Both the position numbers and the translations under genes were made by a program. 64,000 nt of DNA from Lactarius indigo (Eukaryota > Basidiomycota > Agaricomycetes > Russulales > Russulaceae), in the NCBI GenBank assembly GCA_025766275.1, contig JAFKAC010000009.1:992001-1056000 (forward strand). The letters are read 5' to 3'. Within the stretch, counting starts at the first letter, position 1, and each line of letters opens with the position of its first letter. The notes beneath the pieces were generated by a model. It was not told the DNA's origin. It did no database searches and worked only from the letters and a program-made list of their open reading frames with translations. Positions 23,683 through 35,500 of the stretch are shown here, one piece after another.

Positions 23683-26166
23683 AGAGAAAGATTCCTCCAA
23701 ACCCGAAAACTAAAACAATCAGACCAACCAATAAGAGAAGACGTACACATTGCCCAAGAAGGAGAAGCAATACGCTCCCTCGGAGCCTGGATTGGAAACA
23801 ACACAGTCGAAACGGAACCCTGGGAAACCATAATCGACCTGGTACACAACGACCTAGAGAGATGGAAGCAAATCCACCCAACCCTAGAGGGCAAAAGATT
23901 AATAGTCCAAACAATTGTTGGAGGACGCACACAATTCCTAGCCAAAGCCCAAGGAATGCCCGACACAATACGCGAAGCGCTAACAAGAGAAATTAGAAAC
24001 TTCATCTGGGAAGAAAATGCGAACACACCGAGACTAAGCCTAGACCAACTTGAATGCCCAAAAGAAGACGGCGGAATAAAACTACTCAACCTAAAACACA
24101 GAGATGAAGCCATTGAAATCGTCTGGTTGAAAGGGTACTTAAACCTAACACAATCTAGACCGACATGGGCCTACGTAACCGACATCCTGATAAACGAAAC
24201 AACCCCAAAACCACTGGACGAAAGCACAAGAATGAATGCCTTCCTACAAAAATGGAAAATACCGACAAAAGGCAAACGTGCCGAAAAACTAGGGGAAGAC
24301 ACCCTCAGAATGATAAAAACAGCAAAAAAACATAAAGCGGCATTCGCACCTATAAATATCTCAAGAGACCTCCGAGAAGACCTCCCAGCGTGGCAACACC
24401 TAGGCCACGAAAAAACGATCCCGCAAAACCCACAGTCCAAATGCCTAGCGAAAAACCACGAATCAAGAAGAATAAGAGATCTGCTAAAAACCACAGAACG
24501 ATTACACACCCAATTCACAAGAGGGACGCACGTACCCGACTACACCTGCAAATGCGAAGACTGTGTGTCCGACAGAGCAAAAGGCTGCGAGAATCCCCAA
24601 AGATGCGCAATCGAAGCAAAAAAGAGAATAGACAAAATCTCACTAAAACTAAACCCGACAAGACCCCCAAACAAAGACAACCTAACACTCACCAGAAGAA
24701 GAATCGAGAACAACCAACAGGCCCTAGAAAATAACGAAGACGAAGACGATCAAGGAATAACCTTTAACCCCTCAGTAACAGAAAACACCAATCTAACTGA
24801 CTGCTTCCGAATCTTCACAAACCCCTCCAAAATTACAAATACCCCAGCTGCGAGAATACAACCAAGAGGAATCAGAATACCCGAAGAAGAAATCACCGTC
24901 TTCACAGATGGCTCTTGCCACAACAACGGTAAAATGAACGCCAAATGCGGAAGCGGAATCTGGCTTGAAGAAAACAGCGACCACAACAGAGCACTCCGAG
25001 TACCTGGCAAAGCCCAGTCAAACCAAGTAGGCGAAATTGCGGCAATAGTAGCCGCCCTAGAAAAACTTCCAAACTACATCAAACTGAGAATAATGACAGA
25101 CTCAAAATATGCCATCAACGGCCTAACTACTCACCTCAGAGAATGGGAAAACCGAGGCTGGATAGGAATAAAAAATAAAGAGTGGTTCAAACGAGCAGCA
25201 TACCTCCTGAGACGCAGAACAGCACCCACCATCTTCCACTGGGTCAAAGGCCACAGCGGCATAATAGGCAACGAAAAATGCGATCAACTGGCAAAACAGG
25301 GTGCAGAGAAAGAAGAAACAGATGACATCTCCTTGGAAATCCCGAACCACTTTGATCTCCAAGGCGCCAAACTGGCGACAATCACCCAAGCGATAGCCTA
25401 CAAAGGAATCCAAGAAAACATAAACAAGACCCAAAGGAAAACAACAATAACGAACCTAGAAAAAGTTAGGAACGACCTCCAAGAACAAATCGGATCCCTA
25501 GAAACCGACAAATCAATATGGGAGAACATACGAAAATCACCCATAAGACTGAAAATAAGGCAATTCTTTTTTCAAACGCTTCACGGAACACAGAAAATAG
25601 GACGATACTGGCATAACATCCCAAACTACGAAGAGAGAAGTATATGTCAGCCCTGTGAAGAAGACGAAACAATGGACCACATACTAACGAAATGCCTACA
25701 CCCAACGAGACCAACCCTATGGGGAAAAGCAAAAGAACTATGGCCGTATGGAGAAGAAACATGGCCAGAAATATCTCTTGGAACCATAATAGGCTGCAAT
25801 CTACTCAGTATCAGCACAATCCCCGAAAATAACGACCACCGAAACCCCCAACCAATGCAAAACGCAAAAACCTACAACCCCGGAGCCACCCGACTCATCA
25901 AAATCATAATATCCGAAACAGCCTACCTCTCATGGATCCTAAGATGCGAACGAATAATCCAAGGTAAAGAACACACACCAGAAGAAACGGAAGCACGATG
26001 GCTCAAACAGATCAACCGGAGATTTTCCGAAGATAAAACGCTAGCCACCAAGATACTACGGAAACAACACCAAATAAATCAATTTAAAAATACCTGGGGA
26101 ACAGCCCTCAGGAAGAGGCACCGCGACCTACCAGAAAACTGGATAAATCGAAACGTGGTTTTTTAG
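23683..26166 (+). CDS. LINE polyprotein fragment: RT thumb and RNase H
   Basis: One open frame of 827 codons with no start of its own, reading from the truncation point to the TAA at 26166. The first part (SLGAWIGNNTVETEPWE, HPTLEGKRLIVQ, RTQFLAKAQGMP) is the region after the RT palm in fungal LINEs. An RNase H domain follows: FTDGSCHNNG, then AEIAAIVAAL-like VGEIAAIVAALE, MTDSKYAINGL and HWVKGHSGIIGNEKCDQLA, so the acidic residues and the final His are present. Towards the C-terminus CQPCEEDETMDHILTKC is a zinc-ribbon-like motif seen in such proteins. The RT catalytic core (with YADD-type box) is absent, so the copy is dead on arrival, yet the frame is unbroken. This suggests recent insertion. 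Confidence 0.88.
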   Translation, partial: RERFLQTRKLKQSDQPIREDVHIAQEGEAIRSLGAWIGNNTVETEPWETIIDLVHNDLERWKQIHPTLEGKRLIVQTIVGGRTQFLAKAQGMPDTIREALTREIRNFIWEENANTPRLSLDQLECPKEDGGIKLLNLKHRDEAIEIVWLKGYLNLTQSRPTWAYVTDILINETTPKPLDESTRMNAFLQKWKIPTKGKRAEKLGEDTLRMIKTAKKHKAAFAPINISRDLREDLPAWQHLGHEKTIPQNPQSKCLAKNHESRRIRDLLKTTERLHTQFTRGTHVPDYTCKCEDCVSDRAKGCENPQRCAIEAKKRIDKISLKLNPTRPPNKDNLTLTRRRIENNQQALENNEDEDDQGITFNPSVTENTNLTDCFRIFTNPSKITNTPAARIQPRGIRIPEEEITVFTDGSCHNNGKMNAKCGSGIWLEENSDHNRALRVPGKAQSNQVGEIAAIVAALEKLPNYIKLRIMTDSKYAINGLTTHLREWENRGWIGIKNKEWFKRAAYLLRRRTAPTIFHWVKGHSGIIGNEKCDQLAKQGAEKEETDDISLEIPNHFDLQGAKLATITQAIAYKGIQENINKTQRKTTITNLEKVRNDLQEQIGSLETDKSIWENIRKSPIRLKIRQFFFQTLHGTQKIGRYWHNIPNYEERSICQPCEEDETMDHILTKCLHPTRPTLWGKAKELWPYGEETWPEISLGTIIGCNLLSISTIPENNDHRNPQPMQNAKTYNPGATRLIKIIISETAYLSWILRCERIIQGKEHTPEETEARWLKQINRRFSEDKTLATKILRKQHQINQFKNTWGTALRKRHRDLPENWINRNVVF

Positions 26167-26358
26167 TGGGTAGTAGATTCTGACCCCGAAGTTAGCATTT
26201 GAGTCCCACACTACCCAGCCCATGGGTGTGCGCAAAAGCATTTTTCCCCGTCTTTCGAGCCTCCAAGGATCGCATTAGCGCGTTAGGTAGAACTGTTAGG
26301 TAACCTAGTTACTATCTTTTGCTACCAAACACATCGCTCTTCCAAAAAAAAAAAAAAA
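23683..26358 (+). mobile_element. 5'-truncated LINE retrotransposon
   Basis: Non-LTR retrotransposon inserted into the 3' end of the dead trehalase copy. The left end falls directly after the 15-bp target duplication and lies inside the reverse transcriptase, so most of the element is missing. The right end is a 15-base poly(A) (26344-26358) followed by the second target copy. The 3' UTR is about 180 bases. Base composition is strongly A-rich on the sense strand, unlike the surrounding genes. Confidence 0.9.
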
Positions 26359-26373
26359 GGAATACACCACTAC
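26359..26373. repeat. LINE target site duplication, right
   Basis: Exact copy of 23668-23682, directly after the poly(A). Confidence 0.88.
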
Positions 26374-28239
26374 GCATAGAAGGCGTCAAACACCGGTGTT
26401 CCTACGAGCGACGCAATGATATCCATACTGTACGTGGAAAAGCTGTCTCGTTGAGGGTGGAGAACGGGCAGCATTAATCTCAACGGTTCATCGGTATCGG
26501 TATTTTACTCCGCACATGTTAATTGCTTTGTTCCTCTTTTCTTTCTCTTTTTCTCTCCGGCTATGGTGAATTTGTGGTTTCACCAATTTATTATCGACAG
26601 TGGGAGTGCGGGTATCACTATGACTCTTCTTTGTCATTTGGTCCCAAACAGAAAGCACATGCATCACAAGCGTCCTTTTCTTTTCTTTTCTTTTTCTCAG
26701 CGCCGTCGTCGTTGCAATTGCAATCACAATTTTTCCTAGCTGTATAATACTGGCATGTTTGCTATCCTACCTCTTCTTTTTGAATCGGACATCACTGTTG
26801 CTGAATGTGAAACCATAAATGCCGAGATAGCCAGCGACTGGCAGGACATATTCCACAACGATCAATGATAGCTCGGCTAAGCGTTGACAGAAGTTGTTCC
26901 GATCAATGTAATGTTACAGTACGTCGAACACGGGAGGGAGACGGGGAAATCAGGGTCGTCAGATAGCCCCTTGTCAATGGCATAGGGTGGGAGCAGGGGA
27001 GCGCCAGTGATCGTGAGAAATGGAATGGAAGAGTGTTTAAGTCGCCGAGAAAGGCAGGTCGGGTGACTTGGACAGGGTTACGCTGCGAGGATAGTGGGCT
27101 AGAAACAGAAGGAAAGCGCTATGATAGATGGACCATACCCGCGCCGCGCTTATGATATGTGCACTCGTCGTTGCGGTGTATGCGTGCAGAAAATGTCCTT
27201 GGAGTACGTGTACTTAGACGTATGACTCGGGGATTATCATGAAACATAGGAACTGACTGGCAAGAATCCTGCGCTAGTCGTGGGACATAGCCCAGGGTGC
27301 GTGGGCATTACAGCTCTGGCATGAGGTGAAAGGCAGACAAGAGCGCTTACATCAGGCTTAGTAAAGGCAATAATGCCGTGAGCCAGGAGCGACTCCCTTT
27401 TTTGGGGCCGGACTCGTCGCTGAGTCTCTCCCTAGTGGAATTGCTCTATCGTGAAGAATGTAAGCTATTACTTGCGCTTGTCATGTAATCGGCCACCGAA
27501 AACTGGAGGCACCCAGTCACAAGCAATCTGAGATATTAGGACGTGAGTAGTAGCTGTAGTGCCCTGCTCAGCGGCACGTAACTGTGACTGCGACCCAAGC
27601 TGCGACCAGTCCAGGCCGTGAAAACCGCAGGGTGAAGAAGAATGACAAAACGTGATTTATGGGAGGGGTGGTCTATTATTAGGTGAAATGACATTTCATT
27701 TCGAACAACGTTACACAGAGTGACACACTATCTTTGCGGTCGTCAATCATTCAAGGGGGGGTGTACGACTAGAACCGTCTGACTCCACTACCGGAATTTC
27801 CCGAAAAGCACTAATTGTCTGACGGAAGCGCGAAGTTTGACTGCGGAGTGATGGTTCTCTTTTGCACTCCCAGAATACCGTAGAATTACTGGACGATTAC
27901 GTATCACGGCGGGGCTCGCTCTCACAGATGCCCTTTGCTTAACCTTTTACTTATCCTATACTCCTTTGGCGACTTTCTAGCCTGTCTGGCACTTCTTCAA
28001 CAACGATCGATGATCCTTACTATGAGCTGATTGGTAACATTGGTTGAGATGTGTGCCACGTTGGTGGCAGGCATAGACCACCTGGACAGCCCGGGTTGGC
28101 GTTCACCTTTCCAATTGCATCGGAGGCGCCGGGCGACGTGATCTCGTCGGGGCCAGTCCTATCTCCTAGCGCGGGTACCCCCGTTAAAACCCCAACATAC
28201 CATGAACACTCACTCAGGGTGTCACTATAAGCCCACTTC
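26374..28239. other. Trehalase-copy 3' flank, then empty DNA
   Basis: 26374-26827 matches the 3' flank of the intact trehalase (gcatagaaggcgtcaaac onward), showing that the duplication included the 3' UTR. From 26828 to 28239 I see no gene or repeat. Confidence 0.65.
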
Positions 28240-30187
28240 ATGAGCTTTCTTGCGTTAGCAAATCGCCTCCAGCTGACCCAGCTGACCGCCGCTATGGGGA
28301 CTAACTTGCTCAGAACCATTCGGAAGCCTCTCGCTCTTCCTCTCTATATCTCCTCGCCCCATCGCCCCGCTCTCCCGCAGTCTCACCGTGGCTTAACAGC
28401 CCATTCCCCTCGCCCTGACATGGGCGCTCAGAGCCGGGCTGCGCCGTTCCATACGGGCCAGCGCGTCTTCATTTTGTGCTTCGATGGGACTGGCGATCAG
28501 TTTGATGGGGATGTACGTCGATATCCCTTTATTCACGCATTTCTTGATAGAACGCCCGTAGAACACAAACATCGTGCAGTTCTGCTCGGCACTCAAGAAG
28601 GACGATGCGAGCCAACAGATGGTGTACTATCAGGTTCGTTTCAGTGTCATGCTTTTGACTCGTGGTCGCAGCCTAGAATGTCTCTCTTCAAAGCCCGGGG
28701 TCGGGACTTATAGTGTTCCTCAAGTGGTGACACGAGTTCGGGCAAACTTCCAAAAATACATCAATATGGCTATCGCAAACCATCTAAGCGCCCATGTCAT
28801 GAGTAATACCATCCCCGCTGATGCACGTGTTCTCTTGCTGTAACTTACACACTCTCCATATAGGTGGTTATGAATTCTTAATGCAGAACTGTAGGTCTGT
28901 CCAGAACTCTGTCGTCGGTGAATGGATGGCTCGACCGATCGTCAGACCGCGCAATGGATAAGATATGCATCTTTGGCTTTTCACGTGGCGCATATACTGC
29001 CCGAGCTTTGGCAGGCATGATCCGTAAGGTCTGCTTCCGTAAGCATTTCCACCCGTCGATCTCCCAACTCGGTCTAGGTAGGCCTGCTCCCTCCGGGGAA
29101 TCACCAACAAGTCCCCTTTGCATATAAGATGTATACTCGTGACGACGAGTTTGGATGGCAACAGAGTAAACACTTCAAGGAGGCCTTCTCTGTCAATGTC
29201 AGGGTAGATTTTCTTGGTGCTTGGTACCTTTCTGGTTTTCCTTCCTGTCAAACTTCTTGAAAACGATGCGTTGGGCAGGGATACTGTCTGCTCCGTTGGT
29301 CTGATACCGCACACTCTCCCGTTTACGAACTCTAACTCTGCCATTCGCCACTTCCGCCACGCAATGGCGCTCGATGAGCGGCGCGCCGCTTACCAGGTCA
29401 ACCATTGGCATCCCGGGAATCCCCACGACCCCGATGCTGCCGATAACAAAAAAACAGACGTACGCGAAGTTTGGTTTGCTGGGTGTCATTCTGGTGCCCC
29501 CTCCTTTCCTCGATGCGAAAAAAATCCGGTGTGAATTTGACGATGTTACTGCGCAGACGTTGGTGGAGGATCGGTCCTGAACGAGACGAAGAACAGTCTC
29601 GCTAGGATATCCTTACGCTGGATGATTCATGAATGCTTCCGCACCCAAACTGGCATTCAGTTTCGCCGAAACGTCCTCAAGGACCTTGGCATCAACGTAG
29701 AGACTCCTCAACCAGTGCCTCTGCTACCTTCAGCCACCACTGGACACCTGGACACTCATACAGCTACAAAGATGACTCCCAGCACGACTGAGGCCTATAC
29801 ACTGTCAACCGATGAGGAGGAGGAACGCGCCGATGCGCTAAGCCGGATGCACGACCAGTTGAAAACAGTGAAAGCCTGGTGGGTTCTTGAGTGGCTTCCG
29901 TTACGGCACCGGCGGCAGTACCACGGATATCTCCGACCAAAGCACTATTGGTCGTACGTTTCCTGTGACCCACATCTTGCATTCAGTCGTTCACCCGATT
30001 GTCATGATCTTACAGGATAAACATGGGCCATCCACGCGAAATTCTGAAACCCGCTCGTGAGGGCGAAAAAATCTTAGTGCATCGTTCCGTGAAGACTAGA
30101 ATGAAGGCTAGTGAGTCGGAACTGGAAGCAGGGAAGTACATGCCTCAAGCTGGGCTTGATCTTCGGGACGTTGAATGGATAGATTAA
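28240..30187 (+). CDS. DUF2235 (Tle1-like) hydrolase, unit A
   Basis: Alpha/beta hydrolase-like protein of the PF09994 type, related to T6SS Tle1 phospholipase domains; its fungal role and substrate are unknown. Motifs in order: VFILCFDGTGDQFDGD, NTNIVQFCSALKK, DKICIFGFSRGAYTARALAG (GxSxG nucleophile elbow), LPFTNSNSAIRHFRHAMALDERR, VWFAGCHS joined by splice to DVGGGS, and a conserved C-terminal tail EGEKILVHRSV to VEWID. At least eight introns are needed. Checked joins include HVM-S-GYEF, NY-RAMDKIC, W-DTVCSVG and S-DVGGGS, all in frame with GT...AG borders. The start may be 28240 or 28420; the latter (MGAQSRA) fits the paralogues better. It is the most diverged of the four units but shows no break. 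Confidence 0.85.
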
Positions 30188-31350
30188 TGTTGACTGGCCA
30201 AACGGCTTTTGTGATCGACTTCAGCGCCTTCTCTGCAGTATTTGCAACACCGACGTGCGGAGAATGTCCGAGTGTAACCACCACCAGACACGTGAAATTT
30301 TTACAGCACTCGCGCCCTATTTTTAGAGTACACACAATGTAATAACCAAATACTATGGTATAGTAGCGTGCCACACTAGTCGCTGTAAGTTAGTCAACCT
30401 GTAGTGCATTGACATGATTTACATTCAATGCCCGTGTCAACTCAGCTCCATTTCCATTCATCGTATACATCAGGCCTCCCTATTTGAGTCGAGACAGGCA
30501 GAGAGTAGCTGCGTAGCTTAACTAAATCTGCACCCCACATCGTGAGGCAACGACATTTACGCTTCCACGCATGTTACGATGGAGAGTACTGTATACCTCC
30601 GAGTCGATGTCCCCGAAACATTGGCGGTCTTGACAAACTGAAACATGAAACATATGAGACGAGATTGATATTAATTGCATACCAGCGCTCTCCACTTGAA
30701 TAAAACTCGTGCTCATTTTTCTTTTTCTTTGTTTACATCGTTGATGTCGGGACCTGTGACGAACTTGGGTATCACTCACCACTGGGATGGCGTGATTACG
30801 ATAAGTATCAATGCAACTTACTTGACAATACAGTACAGAATCCTTCCATTCAAGAAACGGCCGCTCTAAGATAAGCAAGCGCTCAAGCGTACAAGTGACT
30901 CAAGCTGGACCATTTGTCGAACAACCTTTGAACAAACCATTACTATTACTGCCTTGTGGCTTTATCGATACAAATCTTTAGATTTATCCCACACTCGCCA
31001 CGTCCCCGCTGATCCTCTGGTGTGACATAGGCTGCTAAATGTCCGGGGCGTATAACCTTTGAATAACAATCGGAACTCTCGGAGAGGGCTGTTGGGCATC
31101 AAACGCGCCGCCCAACAACAGATGCTATGATACGCCTGCCCATCATGTTATGATAACCACTCATTCGGTTCCACTTTCTATTGCGGATACCTGGAAATGC
31201 TGGCATTAGAGCACTCGCTTTGGGTCAATCGAAACTCCGCGTTTCCTCAGTTCGCGCATATAATGGGGGCAGTGGCGCACCTGGGTTTGGATTCCTTCTT
31301 CCTCCTCTGGCCTCTTCTTGATTTTTGGTATCCTTGGCCTCTTCTCCCGG
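30188..31350. other. Spacer between DUF2235 units A and B
   Basis: No gene. The part from about 30670 to 31350 is related to 55070-55827 upstream of unit C, so it belongs to the duplicated unit and probably includes its promoter. No convincing TATA box. Confidence 0.6.
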
Positions 31351-32427
31351 ATGCATAACTCAGGCGGTGGAGACGAGCCGACTCGGTCGAGCGGGGGCAT
31401 CATTTCTAGAGCCAACGACCACTCTTTTACCCCGCCACGCACTCTCGTATTATGTTTTGATGGGACTGGCGATCATTTCGACGCAGATGCAAGTCACGAT
31501 GCTCACTTGGTTGTCTCTCCGTATATCTCTCGCTTACTGAGGGCCACCACCTGCAGAATACGAATATTGTACAGTTTTGCTCTACCCTAGAGAAGGGAGA
31601 CAAGCACCAGCAGATGGTCTACTACCAGGTCTATCTGACGTACCTCATGACAGAGGCTGCATAGTAACTCGAAATATCTCCCACAGTCTGGCGTCGGGAC
31701 ATTCAATATTCCACAAATCGTGACGCCGATCAGAGCGACCATCCAAAAATACGTCAATATGGCGGTCGCGAATCACCTCGACGCACATATTATGGGGGCG
31801 TCGTGCTAATTTGATGCCTACTAGTGCCCTTGAGCTTACCTACTGCTCTCTGTAGGTGGCTACGAATTCTTGATGGAACAATGTAAGCTTATTCCCCTTC
31901 ATGAAGGAACGGGATTCTCATCCTATCGCTAGATCGTGCTGGCGATAAGATATGCATCTTCGGTTTCTCGCGCGGCGCATACACCGCACGGGCGCTGGCG
32001 GGCATGATTCACAAGGTCGACAGTCACGGATTGCTTGACTCGGACTTTGCCCTGACTTCACCCCACAGGTCGGCTTGCTTCCAGCAGGGAATAGCCAACA
32101 AGTTCCCTTCGCTTATCGAATGTACACACATGACGACAAAAATGGACGGGCGCAAAGCAAGCAGTTCAAAGAAGCCTTTTCGATGGACGTCAGAGTGGAA
32201 TTTCTTGGCGTCTGGTACTTGTTTCGCTCTCTCCTTACGAGGTATTTGACAAACGAAGATGCGCCATGTAGGGATACGGTCTGCTCTGTCGGTTTTATCC
32301 CGCGCGAGCTCCCATTCACGGCGTCCAATACTGCCGTGCGCTTTTTCCGCCATGCTCTTGCACTTGACGAGCGGCGCGCGACGTTCCGGATGAACCACTG
32401 GCACGGAAGGTGCAGAAACGGTCACGA
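31351..32427 (+). pseudogene. DUF2235 unit B, 5' part, split by a transposon
   Basis: First half of a DUF2235 gene starting at ATG 31351 (MHNSGGGDEPT). LVLCFDGTGDHFDAD, NTNIVQFCSTLEK, GYEFLMEQY, DKICIFGFSRGAYTARALAG and LALDERRATF are all readable. The frame is open right up to the codons for NGHD, where the Plavaka element begins. The second half continues at 45123-46006 in the same frame. The first intron donor, GTAAGT in unit C, is GCAAGT here. GC-AG introns exist, so this need not be fatal, but the 12.7-kb insertion makes the gene non-functional. Confidence 0.9.
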
Positions 32428-32442
32428 CATCGGGAAAAACCT
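32428..32442. repeat. Left inverted end of transposon 1
   Basis: Fifteen bases, exact reverse complement of 45108-45122. Bases just inside differ between the two ends. Confidence 0.9.
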
Positions 32443-32545
32443 CCCACCTTAGCGAGAGATTGCGAAGGTCTATTCGAAAAAACCCGGATAATATATCAAT
32501 AACGCCGAGTAAACCTAGCTTATACATTGCTTTTCGGTAGATTAT

Positions 32546-35500
32546 CTACAACAACTTAGAATAAATGTACCTGTCACTGAACGGATTTACATAAAAAGTA
32601 CTACACTGATCTAGTACCGAGAAGCTATTACAATTATGAGGACCGACTGACCCGGTGAGGCGGGGGAGGAGATGCACACTGCAAAGGACACTTTCGACGG
32701 GGATGATCGCGGCACGCCGGTGATTCTGATGTACCAACCTCGATACTTTATACATCAGGTTGTTGTTGTCTGGTGTAGCTGACAGCGGAGAAAACCATTC
32801 CATGTAAGCGAGATACGATGGAACGGTGGTGTCGGATGACGGAAATAAGTTGGGGATGACCTTGTCAGGGAGTTGGAAGACTACGCGAACTTGCGCAATC
32901 CGGTTACCTGAGAATGATTAGGTGCATGCAACGATCGAATTCGGGTTGAAACTCACCGTGATTTCCGTGCATGACGTCTTCGTGTCTACCGCGAACAAGT
33001 ATAGTGTCAAACCGTGATGGTATGGTGCGCCCGCGTGCATCGTTTTGCTCCGGTCGAACAACCACGCTATCGACAACTTCAGAGTTGCCAGAGCTGCCAC
33101 TTGACGTGAATTTGATTCTGTGAAATACCGGAACTGTTCGGAACGGTAGCAGAGTGTCAGCAGCTCGAGCGCGTAGCACTGCCGCCGAAGCCCCGGGGTG
33201 GTTAAGCTGAGCGACGAAGTCGGCGAGACAGTCCTGGAAATCCGTGGCGCCGTATCTTTCAGCGAGTTCTTCAAATGACACAGCCTTGACGGTCGGATGT
33301 TGTGCCATCTTGAGAAAACGACGGCTTTGTAGATGCCCAACGGGTGTGATATGGTTTCGCTGCCGCCACTCAACGTACGTTATGTGGGCCTGTACCTTCT
33401 CGCGGCGTTCCACCCATGCTGTCATCTGAGGGTATTCATCTTTTCGATTTGTTGCACGGTACGCATCTTTGGTGAAATCGATGTGTAGGCGCTCCGTCTG
33501 CTCAGTGTTGTAGTTGTCAGTAGTGCCAAATAACGTGATAGAATAGCCATAATGCAGGAGACTATGGAGTTTGGGTAGGTTGAAATTCTCGCGTACGCCA
33601 ATGTCAACAAAGACGTCTTTATTTCGATGGAAGGTTGCGAGGGAGTCCTCAAGGCGCTGGAGCGTCTGTGTTGTATGGGACGGAAACTGCGCGAGATAAA
33701 TAAAGTCGAGGAGTGCGCGGGTGGCTCTGACCACACGCGACGGCACCAGCCCGCCTGGAAGAGAAGTGTCAACAACGAGGCCAATCAGAATTCGGCACAT
33801 CGCTTTGTGCTCTTTCCCTGAAACACGTGAGAGACCGGTAATGCCCTTTGGGAAGAGTGTGATGTGATGGTTCGGTGGTAAGCATCGGCACCGCGCGTCG
33901 ATCTCCCTTGCGCCGAACACAACTGAACTGGTGAGCCACGATACGAGGTGCTTCAAGACACCCTGGAGTAACTGGTGAAGCACGTCTGGAGTGATTGAAA
34001 GATAGATGTTTGCGAGCGGGAGGTGTTGCCAAAATGGGTGGTATATAGGCTTGAGACCAGCTTCACGACAAGACGCGTGAAAAGTAGATGTATTTTCCTC
34101 CGCCAAAAGAAACGTGTCAAACGCTTTTGTGAGGTCTCGGGCTGGGAATCGAATGAACTCGCCAAGTCGATGACGAGGGGCGATACACTTGGGACAGCGG
34201 CCATTGTAAGTACATATTGAATATATTTTCTGTGAGATTCTATTTCTAGTCTGCTCGTATTTTCATGTTCCATGCGGGCGTTGTGCAAACCCGCGCGATT
34301 CCTTCGCACTCAGCCTCGATTCGTAGTTTCGTACTTACTCGGACGTCCGGTCCGTTGTCCCGATTCCCCTCCCGGTCGTACCCTCGTCCGCGGACCCATT
34401 ATCTCGTCGCCCTGCGGAAGCAGAGCATAAAATTTCCTACTGTACAGTTCTATACCGTAGAGCTATATATCACCTTACTTTCGTAGAGTAACACCTCAGC
34501 TTTGCCATCCTATCGTGCGCAGAAGCTGAGGTGAGTTAGTCCTGTATTTACTTCACATTCACCTGTACTTACGCGCTGTGCAGCGTTGTCTATTCGTGCA
34601 GGTAAATAAATATCTCAGCTTTGCCATCCTATCGTGCGCAGAAGCTGAGCGTTGTCTATTCGTGCAGACACCGCCGCGCACTCGTTACACTAACACACTA
34701 TATTTATTTCCTTTATTACGGTCCTATACGCGTCCATACCTCTTTGAGGTTATGGGCCCTGCCATCCCTGCTGCTATGAATGACCCCCTCCCTACCTCTG
34801 TCCCTCGTCTTGACCCTACCGGCTCCAACTGGGCTATCTTCAGCATGCGCTTCCAGGAAGCTATGGAGGCCAATCAGAAATGGACTCACTTCACTGGCAA
34901 GTCCCAATGTCCCGTTGCGGCTGACCCGAACAAGCCCACGGCCGACGAGAAGAAAGCCATCGACGAGTGGACCCAGGAGGAGACCGTCGCCAAGTACCTC
35001 CTCTCTCAGCGCCTCCCTGATTCTACCGCCGTTCGCTTGAAGTCGCTCAACTCTGCTGAAGAACGCTGGAAGAAAGTAACCACCGAGTTTAGCGTGAAAA
35101 GTCAGTACGCCGAGACCAACATGCTCACCGCCTTTTCCGAGATGCGCTGCCCGCGCGGCGGGGACGTTCGCGCGTTCCTCGGAGAAATGCGCGTGAAGCG
35201 CGAGGAGCTCGCGGCTGTAGGCGTCACCGTATCTGAGAAGGAGTACCGGTCAGCGATAATCAAAGCCATCCCGGACGAGATGTCCAAGTTCGCCTCGGGA
35301 CTACTCACCGCTGCTCGAGTCCTGTCCCCTGCCACATCCATCGACCCTGATCTTTTGATCGACCACATCTCCGAAGAGGCCGACCGCTTGGCGGCGCGGC
35401 GCAAACGAGATGGTGGTTCATCTGGCAAAGGAAAGCAGACTCAGTCCCAAGACGAAGCTTTGGTGGCCACTCACAATGAAGGGGGGAAGAAACGCCGCAA

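Noticed and set aside
34578..34751. Upstream start of the Copia polyprotein inside the LTR
   Set aside because: The frame is open there, but the sequence is LTR; the ATG at 34752 just after the LTR is the sensible start.
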